From Candidatus Berkelbacteria bacterium Licking1014_7 (GTDB lineage Bacteria > Patescibacteriota > UBA1384 > GWA2-35-9 > CG2-30-39-44), in contig VMGK01000008.1 of the NCBI GenBank assembly GCA_007376535.1, positions 1 through 49,504 of the forward strand: DNA of 49,504 nt, in the 5' to 3' direction. Shown here in pieces: positions 33,928-42,832 of the stretch. Position 1 is the stretch's first letter, and every line of letters begins with the position of its first letter. The notes under the pieces are model-generated. The model saw nothing but the letters and a program-made list of their open reading frames with translations, had not been told where the DNA came from and searched no databases. Both the position numbers and the translations under genes were made by a program.

Positions 33928-34626
33928 CTAGAATTTTTTTACCACAAACCAAAAAGTTAATAAAATTATTTTAGAATCAAACCAAATTGATTTTTTACAA
34001 ATATACTCCAAATCATAAAAAAGTTTCTTTTCTGGCTCAAAAGAAGTGGCGCGATGAATCTGCGCCCAGCCAGTAATGCCGGGCTTAACTGCCAGACGGT
34101 TTTGCCAATTTTTAACTTCGCTGGAAAATTGCCGATGAAAATACGGCACTTCCGGCCGCGGACCGACAAAATTCATCTCCCCCTTAAGAATATTAAAAAG
34201 TTGCGGCAGTTCATCAAGATAGGTAAAACGCAAAAATTTTCCCAATTTGGTAATGCTTGGGTCATCGCCTCGTACTAATTGCGGACCGTTTTTCTCCGCA
34301 TCTTTTTTCATGGTGCGAAATTTGTAAAAAGTAAATACCTTGCCATTTTTTCCCACTCGCTGGCTGGTAAAAAATATCGGTCCAACTGATGTAATTTTAA
34401 TCAAAATCGACACTAACACCAAAATTGGCAGAAGCAAAATTAGACAAAACAGAACAAAAATAAAGGGTATTAAACCGCAGGGCAAGCCCTGCAGCCATAA
34501 GGAATTCCCCCGCCAAGGCGGGGGGGTACTAACCCTTTTTTTGTCAACTTCGCTCGGACGCTGTGTACGAGAATACTCGTCCACGCGCTCCTCGCTCGTT
34601 GAAATAAATCTGCCTATCCTAAACAT
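33928..34626 (-). CDS. Polyprenyl-phosphate sugar-1-phosphate transferase, altered N-terminus
   Basis: This is an initiating transferase (WcaJ/EpsL-type) that puts the first sugar phosphate on undecaprenyl phosphate at the membrane. The catalytic region has SQRVGKNGKVFTFYKFRTMK, LGKFLRFTYLDELPQLFNILKGEMNFVGPRPE and KPGITGWAQIHR, all typical. A normal protein starts with K-R-x-x-D just before a membrane helix. Here the helix (IFVLFCLILLLPILVLV) is preceded by about 50 residues translated from repeat-like DNA (STPPPWRGNSLWLQGLPCG). The ATG is supported by an AGAGG site and an 8-nt overlap with the upstream GT2 gene. Activity may be affected by loss of the N-terminal motif. Confidence 0.85.
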   Translation of the reverse strand: MFRIGRFISTSEERVDEYSRTQRPSEVDKKRVSTPPPWRGNSLWLQGLPCGLIPFIFVLFCLILLLPILVLVSILIKITSVGPIFFTSQRVGKNGKVFTFYKFRTMKKDAEKNGPQLVRGDDPSITKLGKFLRFTYLDELPQLFNILKGEMNFVGPRPEVPYFHRQFSSEVKNWQNRLAVKPGITGWAQIHRATSFEPEKKLFYDLEYICKKSIWFDSKIILLTFWFVVKKF

Positions 34627-35566
34627 TAAAACCTCTTTTCATGGCACAACTTCGGCGGATAAAACAGCGAAACGAAAATAAATTGATGGCATTTAATCGC
34701 CGCGCCTTTTTTACCTTACTGAATAAAATTAAGCGCCATAAAATTTTTGCTGCCCACACTATTAGCATCACCAAACGATATAATTCTGCCCGCTGCCTGC
34801 CAAAATGTTTGTCAAAAAAATAATACATTGATTTGTGCGCTTCCAAAAAAATCAATTCCGCTGGCACTGTCCGGGAGCTTTTTCCGCCATAATGAATAAC
34901 TTTGATGGCCGGATAAAACCACACCTCCCGATGATGTTTTTCTAACCGCAAACACAAATCAACATCTTCGCCATATAAAAAAAATTCTCTGTCCCAGCCG
35001 CCAATTAAATTAAAAACCGTTCGTTTGATCAATAAATTTCCGCCAGAAACCGACGGCGCCTTTTTGATTAAATGTTTTTGTTTATAATTCAAATGATAAC
35101 GATTGTATAAACGACTTTTCTTAAATTTTCTAGCCAAGCCGATTTCTTCGCAAAATTCATACCAAACTGTTGGATGCTCGCGTCCGCCCCAAAAAAATTT
35201 TTCATCCGAGGAAATTGCCAGAGGCGCAACCGCGCCAAAACCAGCTTTTTTGTCAAAATATTTAATCATTTGGTAAATACTTTCTGTAAGCGCAACATCA
35301 GGATTGATGAAAAAAATATATTTGCCCCGAGCTTTTCTGGCTCCCTGATTGTTGGCGCGCGAAAAACCAAAATTTTCTTGATTTTCAATTAATTTTACTT
35401 GAGAAAACTTGGTTTTTATCAATTCAACAATCTTGTCTGACGAATTATTATCCACCACAATAATTTCGTAGTCAAAATCAACGCAATGTTTAATAATTGA
35501 TTGTAAACATAGCCCGATATATTTTTGAGAATTAAACGCAACAATAATAATAGATACTAATGGCAT
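34619..35566 (-). CDS. GT2 glycosyltransferase (rhamnosyltransferase-like)
   Basis: This GT-A-fold family 2 transferase probably elongates a lipid-linked surface glycan in the cytoplasm. Motifs are VSIIIVAFNSQKYI, IIVVDNNSSD, ENFGFSRANNQGARKARGKYIFFINPDV (the DXD-like NPD) and GGWDREFFLYGEDVDLCLRL. These resemble WbbL-type rhamnosyltransferases, but the donor sugar cannot be read. A basic, hydrophobic C-terminus suggests membrane association. It overlaps the sugar transferase by 8 nt and the FkbM gene by 10 nt, so the block is one operon. Confidence 0.9.
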   Translation of the reverse strand: MPLVSIIIVAFNSQKYIGLCLQSIIKHCVDFDYEIIVVDNNSSDKIVELIKTKFSQVKLIENQENFGFSRANNQGARKARGKYIFFINPDVALTESIYQMIKYFDKKAGFGAVAPLAISSDEKFFWGGREHPTVWYEFCEEIGLARKFKKSRLYNRYHLNYKQKHLIKKAPSVSGGNLLIKRTVFNLIGGWDREFFLYGEDVDLCLRLEKHHREVWFYPAIKVIHYGGKSSRTVPAELIFLEAHKSMYYFFDKHFGRQRAELYRLVMLIVWAAKILWRLILFSKVKKARRLNAINLFSFRCFIRRSCAMKRGFNV

Positions 35567-36501
35567 ATTTGGTTATGATTTTTTTCAAAAAGTATATGCA
35601 GTCCCCTTTTACTGCTGGCAACGTTTTTGTGGGTTGGTGAAATAATACTCCGATCAAAATCCGATATATATTTACGCCAACTGGAAAATAAATTTAAAAT
35701 TTTTCCATAAAAAATACTTTTATTCAAATATACTTGTTCCGGATTTGGCTCTATCGCCACCCATTTAATTTTGAAACCATTGCTTCGCAAGGTCTTAAAC
35801 ATTTGCCGGCGCGCATTATTAGTCACTAAATGAGGATGTGTCTCTATAACAATTTTCAGCTTTTTTTGTTTCAAAATTCGCTCCATTCCATGAATAATTT
35901 CAATTTCGTATCCTTCAACATCCATTCTGATGATATCTGGCATTTTTTTACCTTTTATAAAACTGTCCAAGGCGCGCATTCTTACTGATTGTTTTTTGAT
36001 CAACTTAAAATCTTTGCTTAAATTTTGTTTTACATTAGACCAATTTCTTTTTTGAGAAATATTTATCTCTCCATTTTTATTCTTATCGCCTAGGGCTAAT
36101 TGAAAACTTCTGACATTGTTCAATTTGTTGTAATTGATATTTTTTTGCAAAAATAAAAAATTCTCTTTGACCGGCTCTATGGCGTAAATGGTTCCGGTTT
36201 GCCCGACCAATTTTGCCTCCTGCAAAACATAATATCCTAAATTGGCGCCAATATCTATCACCGTGTCGCCTGATTTTATCTCTTGCTCTAATCGCTTAGT
36301 CAAAAACGGCTCGCGAACACCTTTTAACATCCATAAATCGCGCGAAAATCCCAAATCTTTGGTATTTACCCACAACCAGCCAGACCTTGTTTTAACTTTG
36401 ATGTCTTTTTTTATCACACCTAACAGTTGCCATTTTATTGCAACAGTAAGCAAAGCGCTTTTGATAATTGCCACTTTAATCAATTTCAAAAAAATATTCA
36501 T
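35557..36501 (-). CDS. FkbM-family SAM-dependent methyltransferase
   Basis: The Rossmann-type methyltransferase core shows VIDIGANLGYYVLQEAKLVG (SAM loop), IYAIEPVKENFLFLQKNI (acidic strand end), LALGDKN and DIIRMDVEGYEIEIIHGMERIL, the signature of the FkbM family, which commonly O-methylates glycans. Length is 314 aa. It lies between a GT4 and a GT2 gene with overlapping ends, so it likely methylates a sugar in the same surface polysaccharide. The exact acceptor is unknown. Confidence 0.9.
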   Translation of the reverse strand: MNIFLKLIKVAIIKSALLTVAIKWQLLGVIKKDIKVKTRSGWLWVNTKDLGFSRDLWMLKGVREPFLTKRLEQEIKSGDTVIDIGANLGYYVLQEAKLVGQTGTIYAIEPVKENFLFLQKNINYNKLNNVRSFQLALGDKNKNGEINISQKRNWSNVKQNLSKDFKLIKKQSVRMRALDSFIKGKKMPDIIRMDVEGYEIEIIHGMERILKQKKLKIVIETHPHLVTNNARRQMFKTLRSNGFKIKWVAIEPNPEQVYLNKSIFYGKILNLFSSWRKYISDFDRSIISPTHKNVASSKRGLHILFEKNHNQICH

Positions 36502-37718
36502 AAAAAGGACTTTTTAATTTGGTTTTCAACGATTTCTTTCGTATACCCTTTTTTAAGAAAAGCCCGGGCGTTTTTTGACAATTTTTTTCGTTTTTCTGCA
36601 TTGCGTAATAATTCTAGGGTTTTTTGAGCAAATTGCAAAGGAGTATCCGCAATCAATAATTCTCTGCCGTCTTTAACTCCCGCCAATCCGCGTGCCACTT
36701 TTTTGGTCGCAACCACCGCTGCCCCAAAAGAAAACGATTCTAAAACTTTGGTCTGCACGCCCTGCGCGATTGGCAGCGGAACAACCGCGACACTGGCTGG
36801 CTGATAATATCGGCTAACCCTTTCTACTTCTCCGGTAATAATGACATTTTTTGACGTTAATTTTTGGATTGACTGGGCTGGTTTTCGTCCCACAATATAA
36901 AACTTTACCTTGGGAATTTCTTTTTGAATATAAGGTAAGACCTTTTTGCAAAACCAGATTACTCCAACAATATTGGGAAAATATTTCATCGTTCCAACGA
37001 ATATACAGATTGCTGCGTCCCGCATTCGCGGGACTCGCAAAGGCGCATTTCTCTTACTTCCCCTTTTACTTCCCCTTTTACTTACCAGATTGGCGTAAAT
37101 CGAAACCACCCGGGTTTTTTGTTGATATTCTTCTGGGACTAATTCTTTTTCTTTTGGGGTTGACACGATTATCCGGTAAAATCGGGAAAAAGCCAAATTT
37201 TGAAAATCCTCCATTTTTTTTACTTCCCGTTTCAGCCAAAACGCGCGCCAGCGACCAACATAAGGAATATATTGATTATAACGATTGGAATCAATATCGC
37301 ATATATCAAAAATTACTTTGGTTGTTATTTTTTTATCCAGCAGGTATTGAGACGTCACTAAACTATGGCAAAAAATAAAATCATATCTTTTTTTCCGAGT
37401 CGTTTCAAAAATAACGCGCTTAAATTTTCTGGAATAAAAATACGTCACAATTGAGGGAATCTTAGGCGAAAAAAGAGCCCGGAAAAAATTTACTTTTGAA
37501 ATTATAGGATTTGTATAAACCGCTTGAGAATGGGGAAATTTTAATTTCATTTTGAGAAAATTTCGGTATTCATATTGATTTTCACACAAAACCAATATGT
37601 CTAAATTGTGTTTCCCGTTAAAAAATTCCAAAAACTGGTTGGCACGAATTTTGTCTCCTTGATTTTGAGGATAAGGCGGTCGGTTGGAAATAAATAAAAT
37701 TTTATGTCTTTTGATCAT
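36498..37718 (-). CDS. GT4 glycosyltransferase with a palindromic in-frame insert
   Basis: This is a GT-B-fold transferase. The N-terminal domain begins ILFISNRPPYPQNQGDKIRA (as in TIGR03087-like PEP-CTERM/exopolysaccharide transferases), and the donor domain has CIFVGTMKYFPN, FYIVGRKP and VPLPIAQGVQTKVLESFSFG. Just before CIFVG the chain contains SKRGSKRGSKRNAPLRVPRM, encoded by three tandem CTTCCCCTTTTA-type units and the palindrome GTCCCGCGAATGCGGGAC (about 37020-37085). The preferred start is the ATG at 37718 (MIKRHKI); the track start is a TTG at 37748 overlapping the upstream gene. The end overlaps the FkbM gene by 4 nt. Confidence 0.85.
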   Translation of the reverse strand: MIKRHKILFISNRPPYPQNQGDKIRANQFLEFFNGKHNLDILVLCENQYEYRNFLKMKLKFPHSQAVYTNPIISKVNFFRALFSPKIPSIVTYFYSRKFKRVIFETTRKKRYDFIFCHSLVTSQYLLDKKITTKVIFDICDIDSNRYNQYIPYVGRWRAFWLKREVKKMEDFQNLAFSRFYRIIVSTPKEKELVPEEYQQKTRVVSIYANLVSKRGSKRGSKRNAPLRVPRMRDAAICIFVGTMKYFPNIVGVIWFCKKVLPYIQKEIPKVKFYIVGRKPAQSIQKLTSKNVIITGEVERVSRYYQPASVAVVPLPIAQGVQTKVLESFSFGAAVVATKKVARGLAGVKDGRELLIADTPLQFAQKTLELLRNAEKRKKLSKNARAFLKKGYTKEIVENQIKKSFL

Positions 37719-37740
37719 AAAAATTTTAGAAAAATTAATT

Positions 37741-38841
37741 TTAATCAAATAATTTTAATATTGCCGGCATTGCTTGGCGACTAGAAAACTGTCTAACAAA
37801 TTTATAGGTGGACTCTGGCATTTCTTTTGACGCAACTAACTCCTCTATTTTTTGAACAACTTTTTCGATTGACTCTCTTTTGAAATCAAATAAAAAACCA
37901 TTTTTATTGTCAATAATTAACTCTTTTAACTCAGGCGAAAATAAAGCCACCACAGGAACTTTGCACGCCATTGCCTCAAGCATAGACAACGACATCCCTT
38001 CAAATAACGAACAGGACAAAAAAATATCGCTGGCTTGATAAAACTTGGCTAAGTCATTCTGACTCATCCAAGGGAAAAAAATAACTTTCTTTTCCAAATT
38101 AAATTTTTTGGTCAGATTTTTCAATTTATTTTCCCTCTCACCAGAACCAATAATTAAAAATACCGATGCGGAATTTTTTTGATTATACTTGGCAAAAATT
38201 TTCAAACTCAAACAAATTTGCTTGGAAAGCGCCAAACGACCAGTGTAAATAAATATTACCTTTCCCGAAAAACCGATTGCCTTTTTAACCCTTAGTTTAT
38301 TTCTGGGAAAAAAAGTATTTTTTTGATAAAAATTGGGTGTGTAAATAAATTTTTTCCTATAAGACCGGTAATGTTTGTGATAATAATTTAAATCCGGTAA
38401 ATTAAGCAAAAAAATCTTGTCACATAAAGACACGGCCATTCTTTCCGCAATTTTAACCAGCCAGGATTTTAGCGCGTTTTTTCTAAAAGGAAAAGTATGC
38501 GATCCTCTTCGACCATGGATGGTCAAAAAAATTTTCGGTCGGTTTTTCAACCATAATAAAGTTGACGCATAATATATCTGATGAAACCAAACCGCGTCAA
38601 GACCCAAAAATTTTTTCCTTTTTTTAAGCAAATCAAAAAAAAATTGAAACGAAATCGGCAGTAAGCCAAAAACTTTTTTGCGATATTTTAATTGGCAAGT
38701 CGCGCCTCTCCCATTACAACCAAAATAAGAAAATTGATAAAATTTTGATTTATTATCCAAAAAATTTTTAATATATAAACCCACGCTTGATACATGCTTT
38801 TGACTTAAATCCTCCCAATGGAAAATCGCAATTTTTTTCAT
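37741..38841 (-). CDS. GT4-family glycosyltransferase
   Basis: This is a GT-B transferase of family 4 (366 aa). The acceptor half is divergent, with LTIHGRRG and a lysine-rich stretch. The donor half has the conserved TGRLALSKQICLSLKIFAK, LIIGSGERENKL and the E-x7-E type motif SLFEGMSLSMLEAMACKVPV, which binds the nucleotide sugar. It probably extends the same surface polysaccharide as its neighbours. A TATAAT ends 7 nt upstream of the ATG within the CGTATTTTATATTATAAT promoter-like repeat, so it may start the six-gene glycan unit running down to the sugar transferase. Sugar specificity unknown. Confidence 0.88.
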   Translation of the reverse strand: MKKIAIFHWEDLSQKHVSSVGLYIKNFLDNKSKFYQFSYFGCNGRGATCQLKYRKKVFGLLPISFQFFFDLLKKRKKFLGLDAVWFHQIYYASTLLWLKNRPKIFLTIHGRRGSHTFPFRKNALKSWLVKIAERMAVSLCDKIFLLNLPDLNYYHKHYRSYRKKFIYTPNFYQKNTFFPRNKLRVKKAIGFSGKVIFIYTGRLALSKQICLSLKIFAKYNQKNSASVFLIIGSGERENKLKNLTKKFNLEKKVIFFPWMSQNDLAKFYQASDIFLSCSLFEGMSLSMLEAMACKVPVVALFSPELKELIIDNKNGFLFDFKRESIEKVVQKIEELVASKEMPESTYKFVRQFSSRQAMPAILKLFD

Positions 38842-38848
38842 ATTACAT

Positions 38849-38854
38849 ATTATA
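38849..38854 (-). promoter_or_regulatory. -10 box of the glycan biosynthesis unit
   Basis: TATAAT ending 7 nt before the GT4 ATG, within the sequence TAAGTCGTATTTTATATTATAAT, a variant of the recurring AAGTCGTGTTATAAT motif. Downstream is the glycan gene block. Confidence 0.5.
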
Positions 38855-38859
38855 ATATA

Positions 38860-38984
38860 AAATACGACTTATGCCCACCTTCCCTATAAAAACATTTTCG
38901 CCGGCTAATTGACTTCGAGCGCCATCTATCCCGCGGAGAAGCAATTAGACAAGAAAATGGAATTATGGCGTGGGTCGTATAAAA
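38860..38984. repeat. Copy of the CGACTTA...TAATTGACTTCG spacer repeat
   Basis: No gene. It contains ACGACTTATGCCC, then CGCCGGCTAATTGACTTCGA, matching the layouts at 4095-4160, 45943-45995 and 49152-49385, with diverged sequence between. Confidence 0.6.
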
Positions 38985-40274
38985 CTATAATTTCACCCGA
39001 GAACGTTTGGCGATCACTAACATTTTTCCCAAAATCCTTGATAAAGACGCCAATATCGCCAACAAAAACCAAAATGTCTTTTCATACTGAGTTGACAAAA
39101 AAAGCGAACCAAACAAAAACGCCCACATCGAAATCTCAAGCGCCTCAGAAATGTAAAAAAGCTCGTGATCGCGCAGAATTTTAAACCAATGACTACACCA
39201 CCTCAACCGCCAAATTGCCAAACCAATCAAAATCATAAAAATTGACAATCCGATAATCCCGGTTTCCGCTGCTAACTCTAAATAGGTATTATGCGTTACC
39301 TGAGAAAGCGCCACCCGGGTATCCGGGGTTTCGATCTTAAAATTTCCCAACCCAACGCCAATAATCGGATTTTGGAAAAAAAGTTGCAGGGCTAATTTTG
39401 AATAAAAAATCCGATTATCTATGGAATCATCGCTCAGTCGTTTTTCCGCAGTGGCCAATCCGGGAATCGTCAAAATTCTCTGCCGGTAATTACTCGAAGC
39501 AAATATTACGACCACCAGCAAAAATATTAGCAGACCGAGGCGTAAAAAATGTTTTCCTTGCTTGAAAAAAATCAAAAACAGCACCAAACCTAAACCCAGA
39601 AAACCACCGCGTGAATAGGTTAAAACCACAAATCCAACAAACAACAAAGAAGAACATAACAGAAAAAATTTCACGATTTTATTTTTAAAGATAAAAAATA
39701 AATAAAACGACAAGGGAATTAAAACTGTTAAATAGAGCGCCAAATAATTCGGGTCGCCGGAAAAACCGGTCGGGCGAAATAAAGTTTGAAGATTAATAAT
39801 TGATAAATTGAGAACTTCATTCTTGTACTTTAAATAATCAGCGATTCCGTAGGTTACATCTGCCCAGCCGGCAATTACCATAATCAATAAAATCGTTTTA
39901 ATTTGTTTAATATTTTTTACAAAATATATGATTGAAACAAAAGTCAAAACAATCGAAGCCATTCTGCGCAAAAGATAATAGTTCGAATCAAAATAAGAAA
40001 ATAAAAAACTTATTCCCAGCCAAGCGCAAAATAATACCACCAAAACGATTATCCAATTTTTTAGATCTGGCATCTCCTTACTGGTATAGATTTTTATCAG
40101 CAAACCAACTCCCAGCGCCACACTTACAATTTCCCCGGGAGAAAAATATAGTCCTAAAAAATTCGTCTGATAAGTCATTACTGCCACTGAAAAATACACC
40201 CCGAGCAAAGGGCGGGCAACAATAATCAAAAAAATACTTACTGCAATAATCCAATAAAGTACTTGCAACCACAT
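38985..40274 (-). CDS. O-antigen ligase / Wzy-like polymerase
   Basis: This polytopic membrane protein (429 aa, about 11-12 hydrophobic segments) belongs to the Wzy_C/O-antigen ligase superfamily. A large periplasmic loop contains the characteristic IIGVGLGNFKIETP and HNTYLELAAETGIIGL, and an upstream helix pair has FVVLTYSRGGFLGLGLVLFL. Such enzymes polymerise lipid-linked oligosaccharides or attach them to an acceptor outside the membrane. It is upstream of, and in the same direction as, the glycosyltransferase block, separated by a promoter-like repeat. With no lipid A genes in view, acting as a polymerase or protein/glycan ligase is as likely as O-antigen ligation. Confidence 0.87.
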   Translation of the reverse strand: MWLQVLYWIIAVSIFLIIVARPLLGVYFSVAVMTYQTNFLGLYFSPGEIVSVALGVGLLIKIYTSKEMPDLKNWIIVLVVLFCAWLGISFLFSYFDSNYYLLRRMASIVLTFVSIIYFVKNIKQIKTILLIMVIAGWADVTYGIADYLKYKNEVLNLSIINLQTLFRPTGFSGDPNYLALYLTVLIPLSFYLFFIFKNKIVKFFLLCSSLLFVGFVVLTYSRGGFLGLGLVLFLIFFKQGKHFLRLGLLIFLLVVVIFASSNYRQRILTIPGLATAEKRLSDDSIDNRIFYSKLALQLFFQNPIIGVGLGNFKIETPDTRVALSQVTHNTYLELAAETGIIGLSIFMILIGLAIWRLRWCSHWFKILRDHELFYISEALEISMWAFLFGSLFLSTQYEKTFWFLLAILASLSRILGKMLVIAKRSRVKL

Positions 40275-40586
40275 AACATTAAATCAAATAGCAAAGAGTA
40301 AAAAGCAAAAACAAATATTAAAATGTAAAAATATTTTTAATTTTTGATATGTCCCGTCGTCGTTCAATCTCTTGCAGAAACCTAATTATATGTTACTGCA
40401 AACCCGCCATCGCTATCGCTCAGGCGATTAGCAGGCGGGGGAATAATCACCTATTTTTGCAAGAGATTGAATGCAGGCGGGGAAGAATGAAAAACTTCAA
40501 TCAATTTTCAATTTTCAATTTCCAAACGAAAAATTGTTGCGGAAGAAGTCTAATCACAACCTCTAATCACAACAATTATACCCCGC
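40275..40586. repeat. 312-nt gene-free spacer between clpP and the ligase gene
   Basis: Besides the MITE-like unit at 40363-40471, it holds an AT-rich AAAAGCAAAAACAAATATTAAAA element related to 43780-43840 and a short TTTTCAATTTTCAATTTCC run. No gene with a ribosome site is seen. Confidence 0.7.
40363..40471. mobile_element. MITE-like element with TTCAATCTCTTGCA termini
   Basis: This 109-bp unit is bounded by perfect 14-bp inverted repeats TTCAATCTCTTGCA/TGCAAGAGATTGAA. The first 40 bp also occur at 23270-23309, and 38 bp occur inverted at 47827-47864. It contains the palindrome CCGCCATCGCTATCGCTCAGGCGATTAGCAGGCGG, seen also near 17385. Single ends occur at 22079, 43849 (pgk 3' end) and 47882. 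Confidence 0.7.
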
Positions 40587-41210
40587 CTATTTGGCTTTTA
40601 CAAGCACTTTATCAATCAATCCATATTTTATCGCCTCAATCGGAGTCATAAAAAAATCCCGGTCTGTATCGCGCTCAATTTTATCAATTTTCTGCCCAGT
40701 GTGGTTGGCTAAAATCCGGTTGGCCAATTTTTTAATCCTAAGCATCTCGCGCGTCTGAATTTCCACATCAGTCGCCTGCCCCTCTGTCCCGCCCATCACT
40801 TGATGAATTAAAATTCTGGAATTAGGTAAAGCAAAACGTTTGCCGGGCGCGCCGGCTGAGAGTAAAATCGCGGCGGCAGACGCCGCTTGACCGATACAAA
40901 TTGTTGACACATCGGGCTTAATATATTGCATTGTGTCATAAATCGCCATTCCCGCCACCACCACGCCGCCCGGAGAATTAATATACATCTGGATATCTTT
41001 CTCTGGATTTTCCGCTTCTAAAAACAAAAGTTGCGCCATCACCAAATTCGCCACCTGATCGTCAATCGGGGTGCCAATAAAAATAATTCTATCTTTCAAA
41101 AGACGAGAATAAATATCATACGCCCGCTCGCCAAACTGCGTTTTTTCCAACACTATCGGAACAAACAATTGGTTAGTTATGTGAGAAATTTTTGAATTTT
41201 GATTTGTCAT
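40587..41210 (-). CDS. clpP: ATP-dependent Clp protease proteolytic subunit
   Basis: ClpP forms the tetradecameric serine protease chamber that works with ClpX or ClpA unfoldases. The catalytic triad is visible: S111 in [12 protein letters not shown]136 in NSRILIHQ and D185 in [28 protein letters not shown] and [18 protein letters not shown] are canonical. Length 207 aa includes a short N-terminal extension. It directly follows tig (23-nt gap), the common tig-clpP order; clpX is not in the window. No Shine-Dalgarno site is obvious. Confidence 0.97.
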   Translation of the reverse strand: MTNQNSKISHITNQLFVPIVLEKTQFGERAYDIYSRLLKDRIIFIGTPIDDQVANLVMAQLLFLEAENPEKDIQMYINSPGGVVVAGMAIYDTMQYIKPDVSTICIGQAASAAAILLSAGAPGKRFALPNSRILIHQVMGGTEGQATDVEIQTREMLRIKKLANRILANHTGQKIDKIERDTDRDFFMTPIEAIKYGLIDKVLVKAK

Positions 41211-41233
41211 TTTGCTTTTTAATTTTTGATATT

Positions 41234-42442
41234 TTATTTAGTTTTTGTTGCGATCGCAATTAAATGTCTCACCGCCTTTTTGATCGCCTCTTTATCCGCG
41301 CTCTCCCAACCTTCCCGTTTAATCACCTCGCCCAGAAGCAATCCAATCTCAATATTTTTTTTGGCTTGGGGCGATAAATCTTTCCTAAATTCCTCTGACG
41401 TTTTTTTAATCATCGGCAAATATTTCTCCAAAGTAAGCCCCTGACGGGACAAATTACGCGAGATATTATCTACCTGCCGATTAACTTCTTCTTGGATTAA
41501 GGCATCGGGAATTTTTACCTTCAACAATTTCAGCGCCTGTTCCAAGACATTGACTTCAAGCGCGCGCTCCGCTTGTTGTTTTTTTTCCAATTCAACACTT
41601 TTTTTAATCGCTTCTTTTAAGTCAGATAACTTATTATGCCCAAAATTTCCGGCAAAACTATCATTTAAGTCCGCTAATTCAATTTCTTTCACCTGCAAAA
41701 CCTTTACTTCAAAATAGACAATTTTGCCAGCCAACATTTTGTCAGAAAAATTTTTTGGCAACTCAAGTGCAAAATGCTTGCTCTCATCTTTTTTCAAACC
41801 AATAATATTGTTTTCAAACCCGTCAATAAAAGCGCCTTCTCCCAGAATAAAAGGATAATGCGGGCTGGTGAGCTTTTCCTGCGTCACATTATCAATTTTA
41901 CCAGTAAAATCAATCTCCACAAAATCGCCTTTTTTGCAGGGGCGGAGAGTATCAGTCATTTTGGCTTTTTGATTTTGGAGTTTTTCCAAGACCTTTTGGA
42001 CATCTTGCTCGTTTACAGAAATATCCATTTTTTTATCCGATTTGACTTTAATTTTTGTATAATCACCCAAAATTACTTTTGGCTTTTCAATAATCTCGCT
42101 TTCAAATTCTAAAATATCGGTTTTGGAATTATCTAACGGATTAAAAGTCCATTTTTTTAAATTTATTTTTGGCTGAATAACCGGCGCTAATTTTTCCTGC
42201 TCAATCGCTTTGCCCAAACTACCCCTCAACGCCATATCTAAAACATCTTGGCTAATACGCGCCAAACCCACTTCTTCAATAATCAATCTTTGGGGCGCTT
42301 TGCCCGGACGAAAGCCCTTTATTTCCACCTCAGGCGCGACGCGCTCGTAGACCTTTTGAAAATAGCCGGTCAAGTCCTTTGCCTCAACCAATACGGTAAG
42401 CAGTTTGTGCGCCTCTTTTTGTTGGGTAATTTTTATTTTCAT
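41234..42442 (-). CDS. tig: Trigger factor
   Basis: Trigger factor is the ribosome-bound chaperone and peptidyl-prolyl isomerase at the nascent chain exit. The ribosome-binding domain contains the signature [15 protein letters not shown]. The FKBP-type PPIase domain spans roughly residues 150-240 ([33 protein letters not shown]), and the helical C-terminal arms follow. From the ATG at 42442 it is 402 aa; the track start at 42490 adds 16 residues without family support. It begins a tig-clpP unit, after a terminator (42626-42659) that isolates it from the tiny genes upstream. Confidence 0.95.
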   Translation of the reverse strand: MKIKITQQKEAHKLLTVLVEAKDLTGYFQKVYERVAPEVEIKGFRPGKAPQRLIIEEVGLARISQDVLDMALRGSLGKAIEQEKLAPVIQPKINLKKWTFNPLDNSKTDILEFESEIIEKPKVILGDYTKIKVKSDKKMDISVNEQDVQKVLEKLQNQKAKMTDTLRPCKKGDFVEIDFTGKIDNVTQEKLTSPHYPFILGEGAFIDGFENNIIGLKKDESKHFALELPKNFSDKMLAGKIVYFEVKVLQVKEIELADLNDSFAGNFGHNKLSDLKEAIKKSVELEKKQQAERALEVNVLEQALKLLKVKIPDALIQEEVNRQVDNISRNLSRQGLTLEKYLPMIKKTSEEFRKDLSPQAKKNIEIGLLLGEVIKREGWESADKEAIKKAVRHLIAIATKTK

Positions 42443-42625
42443 ATATTGAACCCATTGCAAATCTCTCCAATCTACTACAATATGCCACATTTGGCTACAA
42501 AATACTCATCGTTCGTCATCGTCCGCCTTGGCGGATGCTTCCTCACCGCCCGACGGGCGGGAATTTCTGGACTAGTGTTACGAGATTACGAGTGTCTTAA
42601 AGAATTTTAACAGTATTGAAACAAC

Positions 42626-42659
42626 AAAAAAAACCGCTGGCACACGAATTTGCCAACGG
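42626..42659 (-). terminator. Strong Rho-independent terminator after tiny-gene cassette 1
   Basis: A 9-bp stem CCGTTGGCA/TGCCAGCGG (one G-U) with an 8-nt loop, followed by eight T's on the minus strand, starts 2 nt after the stop of the 42662 gene. Confidence 0.9.
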
Positions 42660-42661
42660 CA

Positions 42662-42832
42662 TTACGAGGGATATGAAACAAAAAGTGGAGATTGAGAATC
42701 GTATCCGCTTTTTTTGCACCTATCTTCTCGAACAAAACCTAGCCATCTTTGAACATGAGAATTCTCGGTCTTAGGTTTTTTGGTCAGAAGATTGGTCGGA
42801 GACAATGTCTTTTTTTGTTTCCTCTTATCCAT
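42662..42832 (-). CDS. Tiny gene 4 of cassette 1: 56-aa basic protein
   Basis: From the ATG at 42832 it encodes MDKRKQKKTLSPTNLLTKKP and ends SQSPLFVSYPS: Lys-rich, no membrane segment, two residues of note being C38-like and W29-like single positions. A GGAGGTG ribosome site and an 8-nt overlap with the preceding 53-aa ORF fix this start over the longer track start. It is the last gene before the terminator. No family recognised; disordered or nucleic-acid-binding are possibilities only from its charge. Confidence 0.62.
   Translation of the reverse strand: MDKRKQKKTLSPTNLLTKKPKTENSHVQRWLGFVREDRCKKSGYDSQSPLFVSYPS

Noticed and set aside
34470-34560. GC-rich hairpins in the sugar transferase 5' end as a terminator
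   Set aside because: They lie inside an ORF whose start is supported by a ribosome site and overlap with the upstream gene, and no T-run follows in the coding direction at the right spacing.
36851-37378. 175-aa plus-strand ORF opposite a GT4 gene
   Set aside because: The opposite frame encodes a recognisable glycosyltransferase; the plus ORF has no family features.
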